Positions 26,118 through 34,654 of a stretch of 54,539 nt of DNA are shown piece after piece (position 1 is the stretch's first letter; each line of letters opens with the position of its first letter). The notes under the pieces were generated by a model, which was given only the letters and a program-made list of their open reading frames with translations, was not told where the DNA came from and searched no databases. Origin of the DNA: Lachnospiraceae bacterium MA2020 (lineage in GTDB: Bacteria > Bacillota > Clostridia > Lachnospirales > Lachnospiraceae); NCBI GenBank assembly GCA_000746015.1, contig KN050797.1, forward strand, positions 1 through 54,539, read 5' to 3'. Position numbers and translations under genes: made by a program.

Positions 26118-26534
26118 ATGAGAAAAAATTCAACTAAGAATAACAGAATAAACGGCGAAGTAATGCGTGCACTCTCAAGCATCATCAGAGAGGTGAAGGA
26201 CCCAAGAGTGGGTCCTCTCACTTCTGTGGTTGATGTAATTGTTGCTCCTGATCTCAAGACCTGCAAGGTATACATCAGTATACTTGGCGGAGCTGATGAG
26301 GCAAAGAGTACTCTTGACGGGTTGAATTCTGCTAAGGGATTCATTAGAAGAGAGCTCGCACATATCGTTAATTTGCGAAACACACCAGAGTTGACATTCA
26401 TTATGGATGACTCTATTGCCTATGGCGTGGACATGTCGAAAAAGATTGAAGAAGTCCTTGCACATGACGGTATATCTTCTGACGTTGTGAGCGATGACGA
26501 AGATGAGGAATGTGAAGACGATGATCAATATTAA
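26118..26534 (+). CDS. rbfA: Ribosome-binding factor A
   Basis: A 138-residue KH-like protein for 30S maturation. NRINGEVMRALSSIIREVKDPRVG, VDVIVAPDLKTCKVYISILGG and GFIRRELAHIVNLRNTPELTFIMDDS are the conserved RbfA blocks. The tail is acidic (DDEDEECEDDDQY). It begins one base after infB ends. Confidence 0.95.
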   Translation: MRKNSTKNNRINGEVMRALSSIIREVKDPRVGPLTSVVDVIVAPDLKTCKVYISILGGADEAKSTLDGLNSAKGFIRRELAHIVNLRNTPELTFIMDDSIAYGVDMSKKIEEVLAHDGISSDVVSDDEDEECEDDDQY

Positions 26535-27513
26535 TGAATTGGTGAGTGGAGCTAATACTATTGCCATTAGTGCGCATGTGCGCCCTGATGGCGATGCTGT
26601 TGGTTCCACTCTTGGTTTATACAATTATATAAAGAACAATTGGCCTGATAAGAAGGTAACAGTTTTCCTTGAAAAGCCTGAAGAGATATATTCTTATCTT
26701 AAAGGATATGAAGAGATCGTGACACTTGAGAAAAAGACAGCTGAAGAGAAGCTTATGTTCCCTGCTCAGATTGAGTCTTATGATCTTTTCTTTGCGCTTG
26801 ATGTTGGAGATGTTGACAGACTTGGTGAAGCTGCAGCATATTTTGAGGCTGCTAAAAAGACTGTCGGTATCGATCATCATGTCAGCAATAAGGGGCTTTG
26901 CGAGACAAATTATATCGAAGCTACTGCAAGCTCAACTGCTGAGCTCGTATATACTACTTTTGATGAAGATAAGGTTGATGTTGAGGTAGCAAAGTGTATC
27001 TATACAGGAATCATACATGATACAGGTGTATTTCAGTATTCCTGCACTTCAAAGCGCACGATGGAGATAGCCGGAAAGCTTATCACTTATGGCTTTGATT
27101 TTACCGCTATCATCAATAAGACTTTCTATGAAAGGACTTATAAGCAGAATCTTATTTTGGGACGTGCTGTAATGGAGAGTATCCGCTTTATGGATAAGCG
27201 CTGCATAGCCGCAGTTGTCGATCATAAGGTTATGGATTTTTATGGCGTTACAAGCGCAGACCTTCAGGGAATCGTTAATCAGCTTCTGCTTACTAAGGGA
27301 GTAGAGTGCGCTATCTTTATGTATGAGTCAGATCCTCACACATATAAGGTTTCCATGCGCTCAGGCAATTTGGTTGATGTGGCTTCTATCGCTACACACT
27401 TTGGCGGAGGCGGCCATGTAAGAGCAGCTGGCTTTACCATGACAGGCACATATCACGATATATTAAACAACGTTTCAGAATTGATAGAGAAGCAGCTGGA
27501 TGCAGACAAATAA
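26521..27513 (+). CDS. nrnA: DHH-family bifunctional oligoribonuclease / pAp phosphatase
   Basis: About 330 residues. The DHH domain shows ISAHVRPDGDAVGSTLGL, FALDVGDVDRLGE and GIDHHVSNKG with the metal-binding D and H residues; the C-terminal DHHA1 domain carries FGGGGHVRAAGFTM. NrnA breaks down short RNA oligomers and 3'-phosphoadenosine 5'-phosphate. ATG 26521 overlaps rbfA by 14 bases and has GAGGAA upstream; the frame is open further upstream but lacks a good site. It normally sits between rbfA and truB in Clostridia, as here. Confidence 0.92.
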   Translation: MININELVSGANTIAISAHVRPDGDAVGSTLGLYNYIKNNWPDKKVTVFLEKPEEIYSYLKGYEEIVTLEKKTAEEKLMFPAQIESYDLFFALDVGDVDRLGEAAAYFEAAKKTVGIDHHVSNKGLCETNYIEATASSTAELVYTTFDEDKVDVEVAKCIYTGIIHDTGVFQYSCTSKRTMEIAGKLITYGFDFTAIINKTFYERTYKQNLILGRAVMESIRFMDKRCIAAVVDHKVMDFYGVTSADLQGIVNQLLLTKGVECAIFMYESDPHTYKVSMRSGNLVDVASIATHFGGGGHVRAAGFTMTGTYHDILNNVSELIEKQLDADK

Positions 27514-28384
27514 TTTTAACGGGATAATCCCGATCAGGAAAGAATTGGATTTCACATCTAATGATGTAGTGGCAAAGCTACGAGGAATTCTTCATATGCG
27601 AAAGATAGGTCACACGGGCACACTTGATCCACAGGCGACAGGTGTGCTTCCGGTGTGTCTTGGACGCGGTACTAAGCTTGTAAATCTTCTTACAGATACA
27701 GATAAGACGTATCATTGTGTGGCAAGGCTTGGCATTACTACTGATACGGAGGATATACAGGGTACCATAACCGGTGAATATGATGCATCTTCAGTAACGG
27801 AAGGAGCACTGAGAGATACAGTGCTCTCTTTTATTGGAGATTATAGCCAGATACCACCTATGTACTCAGCCAAAAAAGTAGGTGGAAAGAAGCTATATGA
27901 GCTGGCGCGTGAAGGCAAGGTCATAGAGAGAAAGCCATGTGATGTGAAGATACTTGGCATCGAGAACCTGGAGATCAATCTACCGGAGTTTAGCTTTGAT
28001 GTATCATGTTCAAAGGGTACGTATATACGCTCACTTTGCAGAGATATTGGTGAGAAGCTTGGCTGTGGTGCTACAATGATATCACTTGTCCGTACCCGTG
28101 CAGGCGGCTTTGAACTTGATGAGGCAATTACGCTTGATGAGTGTGAGAAGCTTATGCAGGAAGGTCGTATCGAGGAAAAGATACTTCCTATGGACAGAGT
28201 TTTTGATGATTGTAAGTCCCTTGTTATTTCTGGCGAGATTGAGAAAAAAGTACGTAATGGCAACAGTTTTAAGATAAAAAAGCCAGATGGAAGATACAGG
28301 GTTTATTTGGAAAGCGGCGAGTTTGCTGCAGTTTATGACATAAGAGGCGGGATAGCGAAGATATGCGGATATTTTCTGACATAA
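27500..28384 (+). CDS. truB: tRNA pseudouridine-55 synthase TruB
   Basis: A 294-residue enzyme making pseudouridine 55 in the tRNA T arm. GIIPIRKELDFTSNDVVAKLR, GHTGTLDPQATGVLPVCLGRGTKL (catalytic D in the GTLDP block) and YSAKKVGGKKLYELAREGK are family signatures; CSKGTYIRSLCRDIG and a PUA-like tail follow. It overlaps nrnA by 14 bases and ribF by 22, showing translational coupling. Confidence 0.95.
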   Translation: MQTNNFNGIIPIRKELDFTSNDVVAKLRGILHMRKIGHTGTLDPQATGVLPVCLGRGTKLVNLLTDTDKTYHCVARLGITTDTEDIQGTITGEYDASSVTEGALRDTVLSFIGDYSQIPPMYSAKKVGGKKLYELAREGKVIERKPCDVKILGIENLEINLPEFSFDVSCSKGTYIRSLCRDIGEKLGCGATMISLVRTRAGGFELDEAITLDECEKLMQEGRIEEKILPMDRVFDDCKSLVISGEIEKKVRNGNSFKIKKPDGRYRVYLESGEFAAVYDIRGGIAKICGYFLT

Positions 28385-29304
28385 GAGAGTTTAAGACAAA
28401 ATCAAATACTTCAAAGTGTGGAACTGCTGTTGCGATCGGCAAGTTTGATGGCATTCATCGAGGGCATCAGAAGCTTTTTGATGTGGTCAAGTCTGCAAGA
28501 GAAAAAGGACTTAAGACAGTAGTTTTTACATTTGATATGCCACTTGCCGCTTATTTTACAGGGCATGAAGTGCAGGTGCTCACTACCAACGAGGAGCGCA
28601 GGGAGTATCTTGAGGATATGGGAATCGATTTCCTCATAGAGTTTCCGGTAAATGATAAGACTGTATCTATCGAGCCTGAGTTTTTTATTAAAGATGTGCT
28701 TGTAAAGTCGCTTCATGCGAGGATAATCGCGGCAGGCAGTGACTGTAGTTTTGGTAAGGGCGGAAGAGGAAATCTTGAGCTTTTGGAGCAGATGGAGTCT
28801 GAGCTTGGCTATAAGACTATCGAGGTCGAGAAGGTAAGTTTTGACAATGAGATAATAAGCTCCACCCTCGTTCGCTCAAAAGTTTCTAAAGGCGATATGG
28901 AATATGCTAAAGAGCTGCTTGCTCACCCGTATTCTGTTAGTGGAAGAGTGGCTCATGGCAGGAAGCTTGGAAGCTCTGTATTGTCTATGCCTACAGTGAA
29001 TATTATGCCGGATTCGACTAAGCTGCTGCCTCCCTTTGGAGTTTATTTTTCAGATGTTGTGATAGGTACGGCTGTCTATCATGGTATAACAAATATCGGC
29101 AGAAAGCCTACAGTGGCTGAAAATGATGCTATCAGTGTCGAGACTTACATATATGATTTTGATGATGATCTGTATGGAGAGTATCTGCGTATCGAGCTGC
29201 TTCACTGGCATAGAGAAGAGATGAAGTTTGACGGGCTTGATGCACTCAAAAAACAGATGCATGCTGATATGGAGACAGGAAGAAAATATTTTAAGTTTTC
29301 TTAA
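28363..29304 (+). CDS. ribF: Bifunctional riboflavin kinase / FAD synthetase
   Basis: A 313-residue enzyme that turns riboflavin into FMN and FAD. The N-terminal nucleotidyltransferase part has AVAIGKFDGIHRGHQKLF and GSDCSFGKGGRGN; ISSTLVRSKVSKGDMEYA links to the kinase domain with GRVAHGRKLGSSVLSMPTVNI and GVYFSDVV, GITNIGRKPTV and VETYIYDFDDDLYGE. It is the last gene of the nusA-infB operon, and its start lies within truB. Confidence 0.95.
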   Translation: MRIFSDIREFKTKSNTSKCGTAVAIGKFDGIHRGHQKLFDVVKSAREKGLKTVVFTFDMPLAAYFTGHEVQVLTTNEERREYLEDMGIDFLIEFPVNDKTVSIEPEFFIKDVLVKSLHARIIAAGSDCSFGKGGRGNLELLEQMESELGYKTIEVEKVSFDNEIISSTLVRSKVSKGDMEYAKELLAHPYSVSGRVAHGRKLGSSVLSMPTVNIMPDSTKLLPPFGVYFSDVVIGTAVYHGITNIGRKPTVAENDAISVETYIYDFDDDLYGEYLRIELLHWHREEMKFDGLDALKKQMHADMETGRKYFKFS

Positions 29305-29312
29305 AATATTTG

Positions 29313-29341
29313 TTGACATATAGATTGAAGAGTGATATTAT
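29313..29341 (+). promoter_or_regulatory. Promoter of tRNA-Leu
   Basis: TTGACA (29313-29318), exactly 17 bases, TATTAT (29336-29341). The tRNA starts 45 bases later. Confidence 0.8.
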
Positions 29342-29386
29342 TATATCTGTTGCGGCACTCAAGTGCTGCGAAGAAAAATATATCAC

Positions 29387-29471
29387 GCGGAAGTGTCGGA
29401 ATTGGCAGACGAGCAAGACTAAGGATCTTGTGCATACTACTTGCGTGCGGGTTCAAGTCCCGCCTTCCGCA
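29387..29471 (+). tRNA. tRNA-Leu (anticodon AAG)
   Basis: Acceptor GCGGAAG pairs with CTTCCGC; the anticodon stem CAAGA/TCTTG encloses CTAAGGA with anticodon AAG. A long variable arm follows, as expected for leucine tRNAs, then the T arm GCGGG-TTCAAGT-CCCGC. The length is 85 bases; CCA is not encoded. Confidence 0.93.
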
Positions 29472-29713
29472 GCAAAAAGGACTAAATCTTTGATTTAGTC
29501 CTTTTTTCTTTGGAAGGGGCACTTGAACCCGGTTTGCCTGCGGCAAACGGTTCAATCTCCTCGTCGCAGAGCGACTTCGTCGGTCGGTTCGAAGGGAAAA
29601 AGGTCCACTGGACCTTTTTCTGTTTCCTTCTCACCCCGCCTTCCGCAGCTTCCTCATAAAAAGGAACTAAATCTGTCGATTTAGTCCTTTTTCTTTGGAA
29701 GGGACACTTGAAC
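29459..29713 (+). repeat. Duplicated tRNA-Leu 3' end and terminator block
   Basis: CCCGCCTTCCGCAGC at the tRNA end recurs at 29635-29649. The bases after it recur too: AAAAAGGA(A)CTAAATC, its inverted arm, and CTTTGGAAGGG.CACTTGAAC (copy A to 29528, copy B to 29713). Between the copies lie a GTTTGCC/GGCAAAC hairpin (29532-29548) and a perfect hairpin AAAAAGGTCC/GGACCTTTTT (29597-29619). No gene is visible in this stretch. It looks like the scar of an event at the tRNA 3' end. Confidence 0.7.
29474..29506 (+). terminator. Terminator of tRNA-Leu
   Basis: AAAAAGGACTAAATC, loop TTT, GATTTAGTCCTTTTT: a perfect 15-pair hairpin followed by more T. Confidence 0.88.
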
Positions 29714-29803
29714 TAGATTTAATTTGCGAATAATGAATGATTAAATTCGTGTTTGTTTTAAAAATTGGTATATAATATAAAGAGAAAATTAGGAGAAATC
29801 ATC

Positions 29804-30268
29804 ATGGCAAATATTAATCACGCGGAGCGTGCAAAGGAGCTTTTTTTAGAGGGATATAATTGCTCTCAGTCGGTTGTGCTGGCGTTTGAAGATATGTATA
29901 CAATGGATGCTAAGGAAGTTTTGAGGCTTTGCTCACCTTTTGGTGGCGGTATGGGCAGGCTTCGTGAAGTCTGTGGTACTGTGAGCGGTATGTATATGGT
30001 GCTTGGTATGCTTTACGGCTACAATGACCCAAAGGATTATGAAGGTAAGAAAGAGCTTTACGCGAGAGTGCAGGAGCTTGCAGCTAGATTTAGAGAGGCG
30101 AATGGCTCTATAGTATGCCGTGAGCTCTTGGGACTTGATCATAAGAGTGATGAGTCGGTGCCGGAGAAGAGGACGGAAGAGTATTACAAGAAGAGACCAT
30201 GCCCTGATCTTTGTGCGTGCGCAGCAGGCATACTTGAAAAATATATCGAGGAAAATCCACCAAAATAA
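29804..30268 (+). CDS. C_GCAxxG_C_C family protein (putative redox-active)
   Basis: About 155 residues from ATG 29804, which has AGGAG 8 bases upstream. The family blocks are NHAERAKELFLEGYNCSQSVVLAF, CSPFGGGMGRLREVCGTVSGMYMVLG and CPDLCACAAGILEKYI. Conserved cysteines lie in YNCSQS, RLCSPFGGG, EVCGTV and the C-terminal CPDLCACA. Members are thought to be redox or metal-cluster proteins, but the reaction is not known. A -10-like TATAAT (29771-29776) precedes it. It appears to be monocistronic. Confidence 0.85.
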   Translation: MANINHAERAKELFLEGYNCSQSVVLAFEDMYTMDAKEVLRLCSPFGGGMGRLREVCGTVSGMYMVLGMLYGYNDPKDYEGKKELYARVQELAARFREANGSIVCRELLGLDHKSDESVPEKRTEEYYKKRPCPDLCACAAGILEKYIEENPPK

Positions 30269-30377
30269 TAAAAAACATAATCTGATAAAAAAAGAACAAT
30301 CTTATATCATATTGTGTGATACAATAATTGTGTAGTGAGAGATTTTGTACAATGTATTATTGTTGGAGGAAAACACG

Positions 30378-31103
30378 ATGTGGACTATAAGCGAGATTAA
30401 GGAACAGGGAAAGGCAGCTTTTAAGGCTAACTACTGGAATTGTGTGATCGTAAGCTTAGTAATGGGCATAGTAGCCGGAGGAAGTGCAGCAGGCGGAAGA
30501 ACGGCAGCCGGAGGAAGCGGAGCACGAGAGCTCAAAGAGTACTTTGAAAGTATGGATCCTGAGCTTATACCTATAATTATCGCAACTATCATGTCAATAT
30601 TTGCATTGGCTATGATCATTGGTATATTGATAAAGATCTTTATATCTAATCCTTTGAAGGTAGGATGCTATACTTTCTTCAGAAAGAATATTCAAGGAGA
30701 AGGTGAGCTGAATGACATAGTCTCTGGTTTCCATGGTTTTGGCAGGACATTCATTACTCTGTTTTTGACAGATCTCTTCGTGTCTTTGTGGTCACTGCTT
30801 TTTGTAATACCTGGAATCATCAAAAGCTATTCATATCGTTTAGTACCTTACATAATCGCTGATAACCCAGAGCTTTCATCCACTGAAGTGATCACGCGAT
30901 CAAGAGAGCTTATGAATGGACATAAGTTTAAGGCTTTCCTTTTGGATCTTTCATTTATCGGATGGATATTAGCAGCAGTTTGTACTTGCGGTATTGCTGC
31001 AATTTTCTGGGTTTCACCTTACATTAACAGCACAAATGCAGCGCTTTATATGAGACTTAAAGAAGAAAATGGCAATTATGATAATGAATACAGAGAGTTC
31101 TAA
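30378..31103 (+). CDS. DUF975 family membrane protein
   Basis: About 241 residues from ATG 30378, with GGAGGAAAA before it. MWTISEIKEQGKAAFKANYWNCVIVSLVMGI is the usual DUF975 start. Four to six membrane segments are seen (near VIVSLVMGIVAG, PIIIATIMSIFALAMIIGILI, FITLFLTDLFVSLWSLLFVIPGII and FIGWILAAVCTCGIAAIFWV), with a G/A-rich loop after the first. VIPGIIKSYSYRLVPYIIADNPELS is the conserved core. The function of the family is unknown. Confidence 0.88.
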   Translation: MWTISEIKEQGKAAFKANYWNCVIVSLVMGIVAGGSAAGGRTAAGGSGARELKEYFESMDPELIPIIIATIMSIFALAMIIGILIKIFISNPLKVGCYTFFRKNIQGEGELNDIVSGFHGFGRTFITLFLTDLFVSLWSLLFVIPGIIKSYSYRLVPYIIADNPELSSTEVITRSRELMNGHKFKAFLLDLSFIGWILAAVCTCGIAAIFWVSPYINSTNAALYMRLKEENGNYDNEYREF

Positions 31104-31137
31104 AGTTTTTGGAAAAAGATAATATAGTAGAATAGAT

Positions 31138-31167
31138 AAAAGGGCTCGCCGCAAGGCGGGCTCTTTT
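31138..31167 (+). terminator. Terminator after the DUF975 gene
   Basis: AAAAGGGCTCGCC, loop GCAA, GGCGGGCTCTTTT, with G-U pairs in the stem. Confidence 0.8.
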
Positions 31168-31219
31168 CTTGACTATTTTTGTCTATTTAGGGTGTGCGGA
31201 AATTTATTAAAATAATTCG

Positions 31220-31276
31220 TTGACATTTCGAAAAAGAAGATGTATAGTGAAAATGTCATATGGAAAGGGTTCCATA
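31220..31276 (+). promoter_or_regulatory. Sugar operon promoter and operator 1
   Basis: TTGACA (31220-31225), 17 bases, TATAGT (31243-31248). The dyad TATGGAA-AGGG-TTCCATA at 31259-31276 covers the start-site region, as expected for a LacI-type repressor site. Confidence 0.8.
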
Positions 31277-31294
31277 CGGAGAAAGGTTGTTGAT

Positions 31295-31320
31295 AATGCG
31301 CAGGAAAATTACTGCGCATT
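31295..31320 (+). promoter_or_regulatory. Leader hairpin between the two operators
   Basis: AATGCGCAG (31295-31303) pairs with CTGCGCATT (31312-31320), followed by A-rich sequence rather than T. It may steady the 5' end of the transcript; it would also terminate minus-strand transcription. Confidence 0.5.
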
Positions 31321-31333
31321 AAAAAAGGAGAAA

Positions 31334-31351
31334 TGTGGAAAGGGTTCCACA
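31334..31351 (+). promoter_or_regulatory. Operator 2 of the sugar operon
   Basis: TGTGGAA-AGGG-TTCCACA, the same core as operator 1, centred 75 bases downstream (about seven helical turns), which would suit looping by a tetrameric or paired LacI repressor. Confidence 0.7.
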
Positions 31352-31396
31352 AATAACTATTCATGTCCGCAAGATGTGCGGGGAAAGGGAGTCAAA

Positions 31397-32779
31397 ATGA
31401 AAAAGCCTTTATCAATTGCTTTAGCAGGAATTATGGCGATGTCACTTACAGCGTGTGGCGGAGGAGCATCTGCAGCCGGAAGTGCAGCTACTTCTTCAGG
31501 TGGTACAGAAGGAGCGTCTTCTACAGAGGCAAAAGCAGCAGCTGACGGAGCAGTAAATCTCACTATCTGGAGTCCTACCGATAGAGAGTCAGTAGAGACA
31601 TGGTGGACAGAGAAACTTGGTGAGTGGAATGCTGCAAATCCGGATATACAGGTTTCGAGAGAGGCTATCGACCGCTCTGACTCATACGCATATGATAATA
31701 AGATTGCGACAGCTGTTACTTCCAGCTCACTTCCTGATATCTTTTATGTGGATGGCCCGCAGGTATCATATTATGCGGCAAATGGAATAATCGTACCGAT
31801 CGATGATTATTTTTCAGCTGACGATATGAAGGATTTTGTTCCTTCAACCGTTGCTCAGTGTACATATGACGGCAAGCTCTACGCTATGTCTGCTACTGAG
31901 TCTTCTGTAGCTTTTTATTACAACAAAGAGATGCTTAAAGATGCAGGTGTAGATGTAGAAGATCTCGACAAGAGGACAGTAGATAACCCTATCACATGGT
32001 CTGAGATGCGTACTATAGCCGAGAAGTGTACGACAGGCGATCATGTTGGTACACACGTTATCATGGATCACGGCGAGGGTCTTCCATATGCACTTGAACC
32101 AATGTATATTTCTGAGGGAAAAGATTACATAAATGACAAAGGTGACTCTGCAGAAGGCTTTGTAAACAGCGATGAGGCAGTAAAGACAAGTGCATTCCTT
32201 GCACAGCTTATCGCAGACGGATATGCAAACGTGGAGCCTATAACAGATGAGTTTCTCAACAAGGGATGTGCAACAATGATCGGCGGATCATGGGAAGTTG
32301 CCACACTTACAGCAAATGCTGATTTTGACTGGGGCGTAACATATTATCCGGTTGCAGATGACACAAAGAAGGCTGTTTCACCATGCGGAGACTGGTCAGC
32401 AGCAATTTCTAAGGACTGCAAAAATGTAGAGGCTGCAGGCAAATTTATGCAGTGGCTCATGAGCACAGAGAATGTTGCAACTTATGCATCTGCTATCGCA
32501 AAGCCTGCTACAAGAAATTCATCTTATGAAAATGAGACTATGGCTGATTACAAGAATTTCCCACTTTCATTGATGGTAGAGCAGCTCAACAATACAGCAG
32601 TTCCTCGTCCTCGTACACCATCCTATGCATCATTCTCAACAAAGTATGCTGAGGCTATGACAAATATCTTTTCTGCTGCAGCATCAGATCACAAGGTAGA
32701 TGAGGCTTATATCAAGGAGCAGCTTGACAGCGTAGCTGCAGACTTCACAGAAGATTATAATACCTATTACTCAAAGTAA
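31397..32779 (+). CDS. ABC transporter sugar-binding lipoprotein (sucrose/fructo-oligosaccharide)
   Basis: About 460 residues. MKKPLSIALAGIMAMSLTACGGG is a lipoprotein signal with the lipobox cysteine at 20. A short A/S/G-rich linker leads into a family 1 extracellular solute-binding protein (VNLTIWSPTDRE, SSSLPDIFYVDGPQVSYYAANGIIVPIDDYF, MSATESSVAFYYNKEML, GGSWEVATLTANADFDWGVTYYPV). It captures sugar outside the membrane for the two permeases that follow. The ATPase subunit is not in the operon, so a shared MsmK-type ATPase is likely. ATG 31397 has AAGGGAG upstream. The substrate is inferred from the GH32 gene. Confidence 0.85.
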   Translation: MKKPLSIALAGIMAMSLTACGGGASAAGSAATSSGGTEGASSTEAKAAADGAVNLTIWSPTDRESVETWWTEKLGEWNAANPDIQVSREAIDRSDSYAYDNKIATAVTSSSLPDIFYVDGPQVSYYAANGIIVPIDDYFSADDMKDFVPSTVAQCTYDGKLYAMSATESSVAFYYNKEMLKDAGVDVEDLDKRTVDNPITWSEMRTIAEKCTTGDHVGTHVIMDHGEGLPYALEPMYISEGKDYINDKGDSAEGFVNSDEAVKTSAFLAQLIADGYANVEPITDEFLNKGCATMIGGSWEVATLTANADFDWGVTYYPVADDTKKAVSPCGDWSAAISKDCKNVEAAGKFMQWLMSTENVATYASAIAKPATRNSSYENETMADYKNFPLSLMVEQLNNTAVPRPRTPSYASFSTKYAEAMTNIFSAAASDHKVDEAYIKEQLDSVAADFTEDYNTYYSK

Positions 32780-32787
32780 TGGAGCTA

Positions 32788-32820
32788 TGGTCCGCTTGCA
32801 TCAAAAATGCAGGTGGACCA
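32788..32820 (+). promoter_or_regulatory. Intercistronic hairpin after the binding-protein gene
   Basis: TGGTCCGCTTGCAT (32788-32801), a 5-base loop and ATGCAGGTGGACCA (32807-32820) form 14 pairs with two G-U. There is no T run. Such hairpins often protect the binding-protein message and keep its level above that of the permeases. Confidence 0.6.
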
Positions 32821-32855
32821 AATAAATAAGTGCTATGAAAAGTGAGGAATTTCCA

Positions 32856-33749
32856 ATGGCTGATCCAAACAGAATTAGTAAACGAAGCGAACATGTGGCG
32901 GCTGCGGCATTTGTTACACCCACACTTATCCTTCTGATAGCTTTTTTGGTAGTACCTATGATCTATACTATATATTTTTCGATATACCGTTATCAGATCA
33001 TGCGGCCTAATGACATAACATTTGTAGACATCCAGAATTACATAAAGCTTTTCAAGGATAAAGACTTCTGGCATGCTTTCAGAAATACATTGTATTTCAC
33101 GGTAGTGGTAGTTCCTGTACAGTGTACACTTGCTCTGGCACTTGCACTTCTGGTAGCGTCAAAGACCAGAGGAGTAGCTTTTTTCCGTACTATGTACTTT
33201 GCACCTCAGCTCACATCTATGGTAGTAATATCCATACTCTGGACCATTCTTTATAATTCCAACCCTTCAACAGGACTTATCAATTCACTGCTTACGAGCA
33301 TTGGATTGGAAAGTGTGAATTTCTTAAGTAATCCCAGGACAGCGATGAATTCGATCATATTTATGTCGGCATGGCAGGGCGCAGGCTATCAGATGATGAT
33401 ATTTATAGCGGGACTTCAGGCTATACCTGCTTCACACTATGAGGCGGCATCTGTGGACGGAGCAACAGGATTTCAAAAGCTCATATATATCACACTCCCG
33501 GGGTTAAAGTCGACGATAAAATATGTCCTGATGATAACCATGATACAGGCTATGAAACTCTTTACACAGCCGTATGTTATGACGAAGGGCGGACCTCAGA
33601 ATGCGACAAAGACCCTCGTATATTACATTTATACCGAAGGTTTCCAGGAGGGTAATTTTGGATATGCCTGTTCTGCGGCTGCAGTATTCTTTGTGATCGT
33701 AGTCACAATGTCACTTATTATGAAACGTATCACTATGGCGAAAGACTGA
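32856..33749 (+). CDS. ABC sugar transporter permease, MalF type
   Basis: About 297 residues with six membrane segments, starting with AAAFVTPTLILLIAFLVVPMIYTIYFSIY. The EAA loop is EAASVDGATGFQKLIYITLPGL, which contacts the ATPase. ATG 32856 is chosen because GAGGAA lies just before it; an ATG at 32835 has no site. It pairs with the next permease, 14 bases downstream. Confidence 0.9.
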   Translation: MADPNRISKRSEHVAAAAFVTPTLILLIAFLVVPMIYTIYFSIYRYQIMRPNDITFVDIQNYIKLFKDKDFWHAFRNTLYFTVVVVPVQCTLALALALLVASKTRGVAFFRTMYFAPQLTSMVVISILWTILYNSNPSTGLINSLLTSIGLESVNFLSNPRTAMNSIIFMSAWQGAGYQMMIFIAGLQAIPASHYEAASVDGATGFQKLIYITLPGLKSTIKYVLMITMIQAMKLFTQPYVMTKGGPQNATKTLVYYIYTEGFQEGNFGYACSAAAVFFVIVVTMSLIMKRITMAKD

Positions 33750-33763
33750 AAGGGGATAAAGCA

Positions 33764-34618
33764 ATGAATACGAAAAGTTCGATTGGAAGAAAGAATGCCT
33801 TGAGCAGGTTCCTTTTCTACTTTGGTAATCTTCTCATAGGTATAGTATTTGTATCACCTCTTTTGTGGATGGTCTGCGCCTCGCTGAAACCGGAGGCGGA
33901 AATATTCGCCAACATGAATTCTATAAAAACGTTTATACCGACTCATGCGTCGCTAAACAATTATATAGAGGTATTTACAAGATTAAATATACCGAATGTA
34001 CTTAAAAACACTCTGCTCTATATTGCGCTGATACTTGCGGGAGATCTGTTTTTTAATTCGATATGCGGATACGCATTGGCAAAATTTGATTTTAAGGGAA
34101 GAAATCTGGTGCTGAGCCTTGTGATCGCTCTTATGGTACTGCCTATGGAGGCGATCATGCTGCCTTTATATATAGAAATGTCGCAGCTGCATTGGGTAAA
34201 TACGCTGCAGGCGTTGGTAATTCCGTTTATACCAAAGTGTTTCTCGATATACATGTTCAGACAGTTTTTTGTTGATGTTCCGGATGAATTGATCGAGGCA
34301 GCATCTATAGATGGATGCGGACCTGCGAGGACGTTTTTCAAAATTGTGATGCCGATCTCCAAGACGGTCTATGCAACTGTATTTATCCTTGATTTTGTAG
34401 CGCATTGGAATGACTTTATGTGGCCTTTCCTCGTAATGACAGGCGAAGAAAAAAGAACTATTCAGCTTGCGGTACAGGTATTCTTCGGTACTCAGCCGGT
34501 TCATTACAGCGCGATAATGGCGGCTCTCGTTATTTCGGCAATTCCTATGATTTTGATGTTTGTCTTCATGCAAAAATATTATGTTGAAGGTATCGCATCT
34601 TCCGGTATAAAAGGTTAA
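33764..34618 (+). CDS. ABC sugar transporter permease, MalG type
   Basis: A 284-residue protein with six membrane segments. SPLLWMVCASLKPEAEIF near the start and the EAA loop EAASIDGCGPARTFFKIVMPIS are typical of the CUT1 MalG group. The C-terminus ends VEGIASSGIKG, as is common in the family. AAAGGGG precedes the start. Confidence 0.92.
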   Translation: MNTKSSIGRKNALSRFLFYFGNLLIGIVFVSPLLWMVCASLKPEAEIFANMNSIKTFIPTHASLNNYIEVFTRLNIPNVLKNTLLYIALILAGDLFFNSICGYALAKFDFKGRNLVLSLVIALMVLPMEAIMLPLYIEMSQLHWVNTLQALVIPFIPKCFSIYMFRQFFVDVPDELIEAASIDGCGPARTFFKIVMPISKTVYATVFILDFVAHWNDFMWPFLVMTGEEKRTIQLAVQVFFGTQPVHYSAIMAALVISAIPMILMFVFMQKYYVEGIASSGIKG

Positions 34619-34654
34619 AATATAATGGAAAATAAACCGAAAGGAATATGATAT

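Noticed and set aside
29301-29555. Minus-strand open frame across tRNA-Leu
   Set aside because: It reads through the tRNA and its terminator; coding is not credible.
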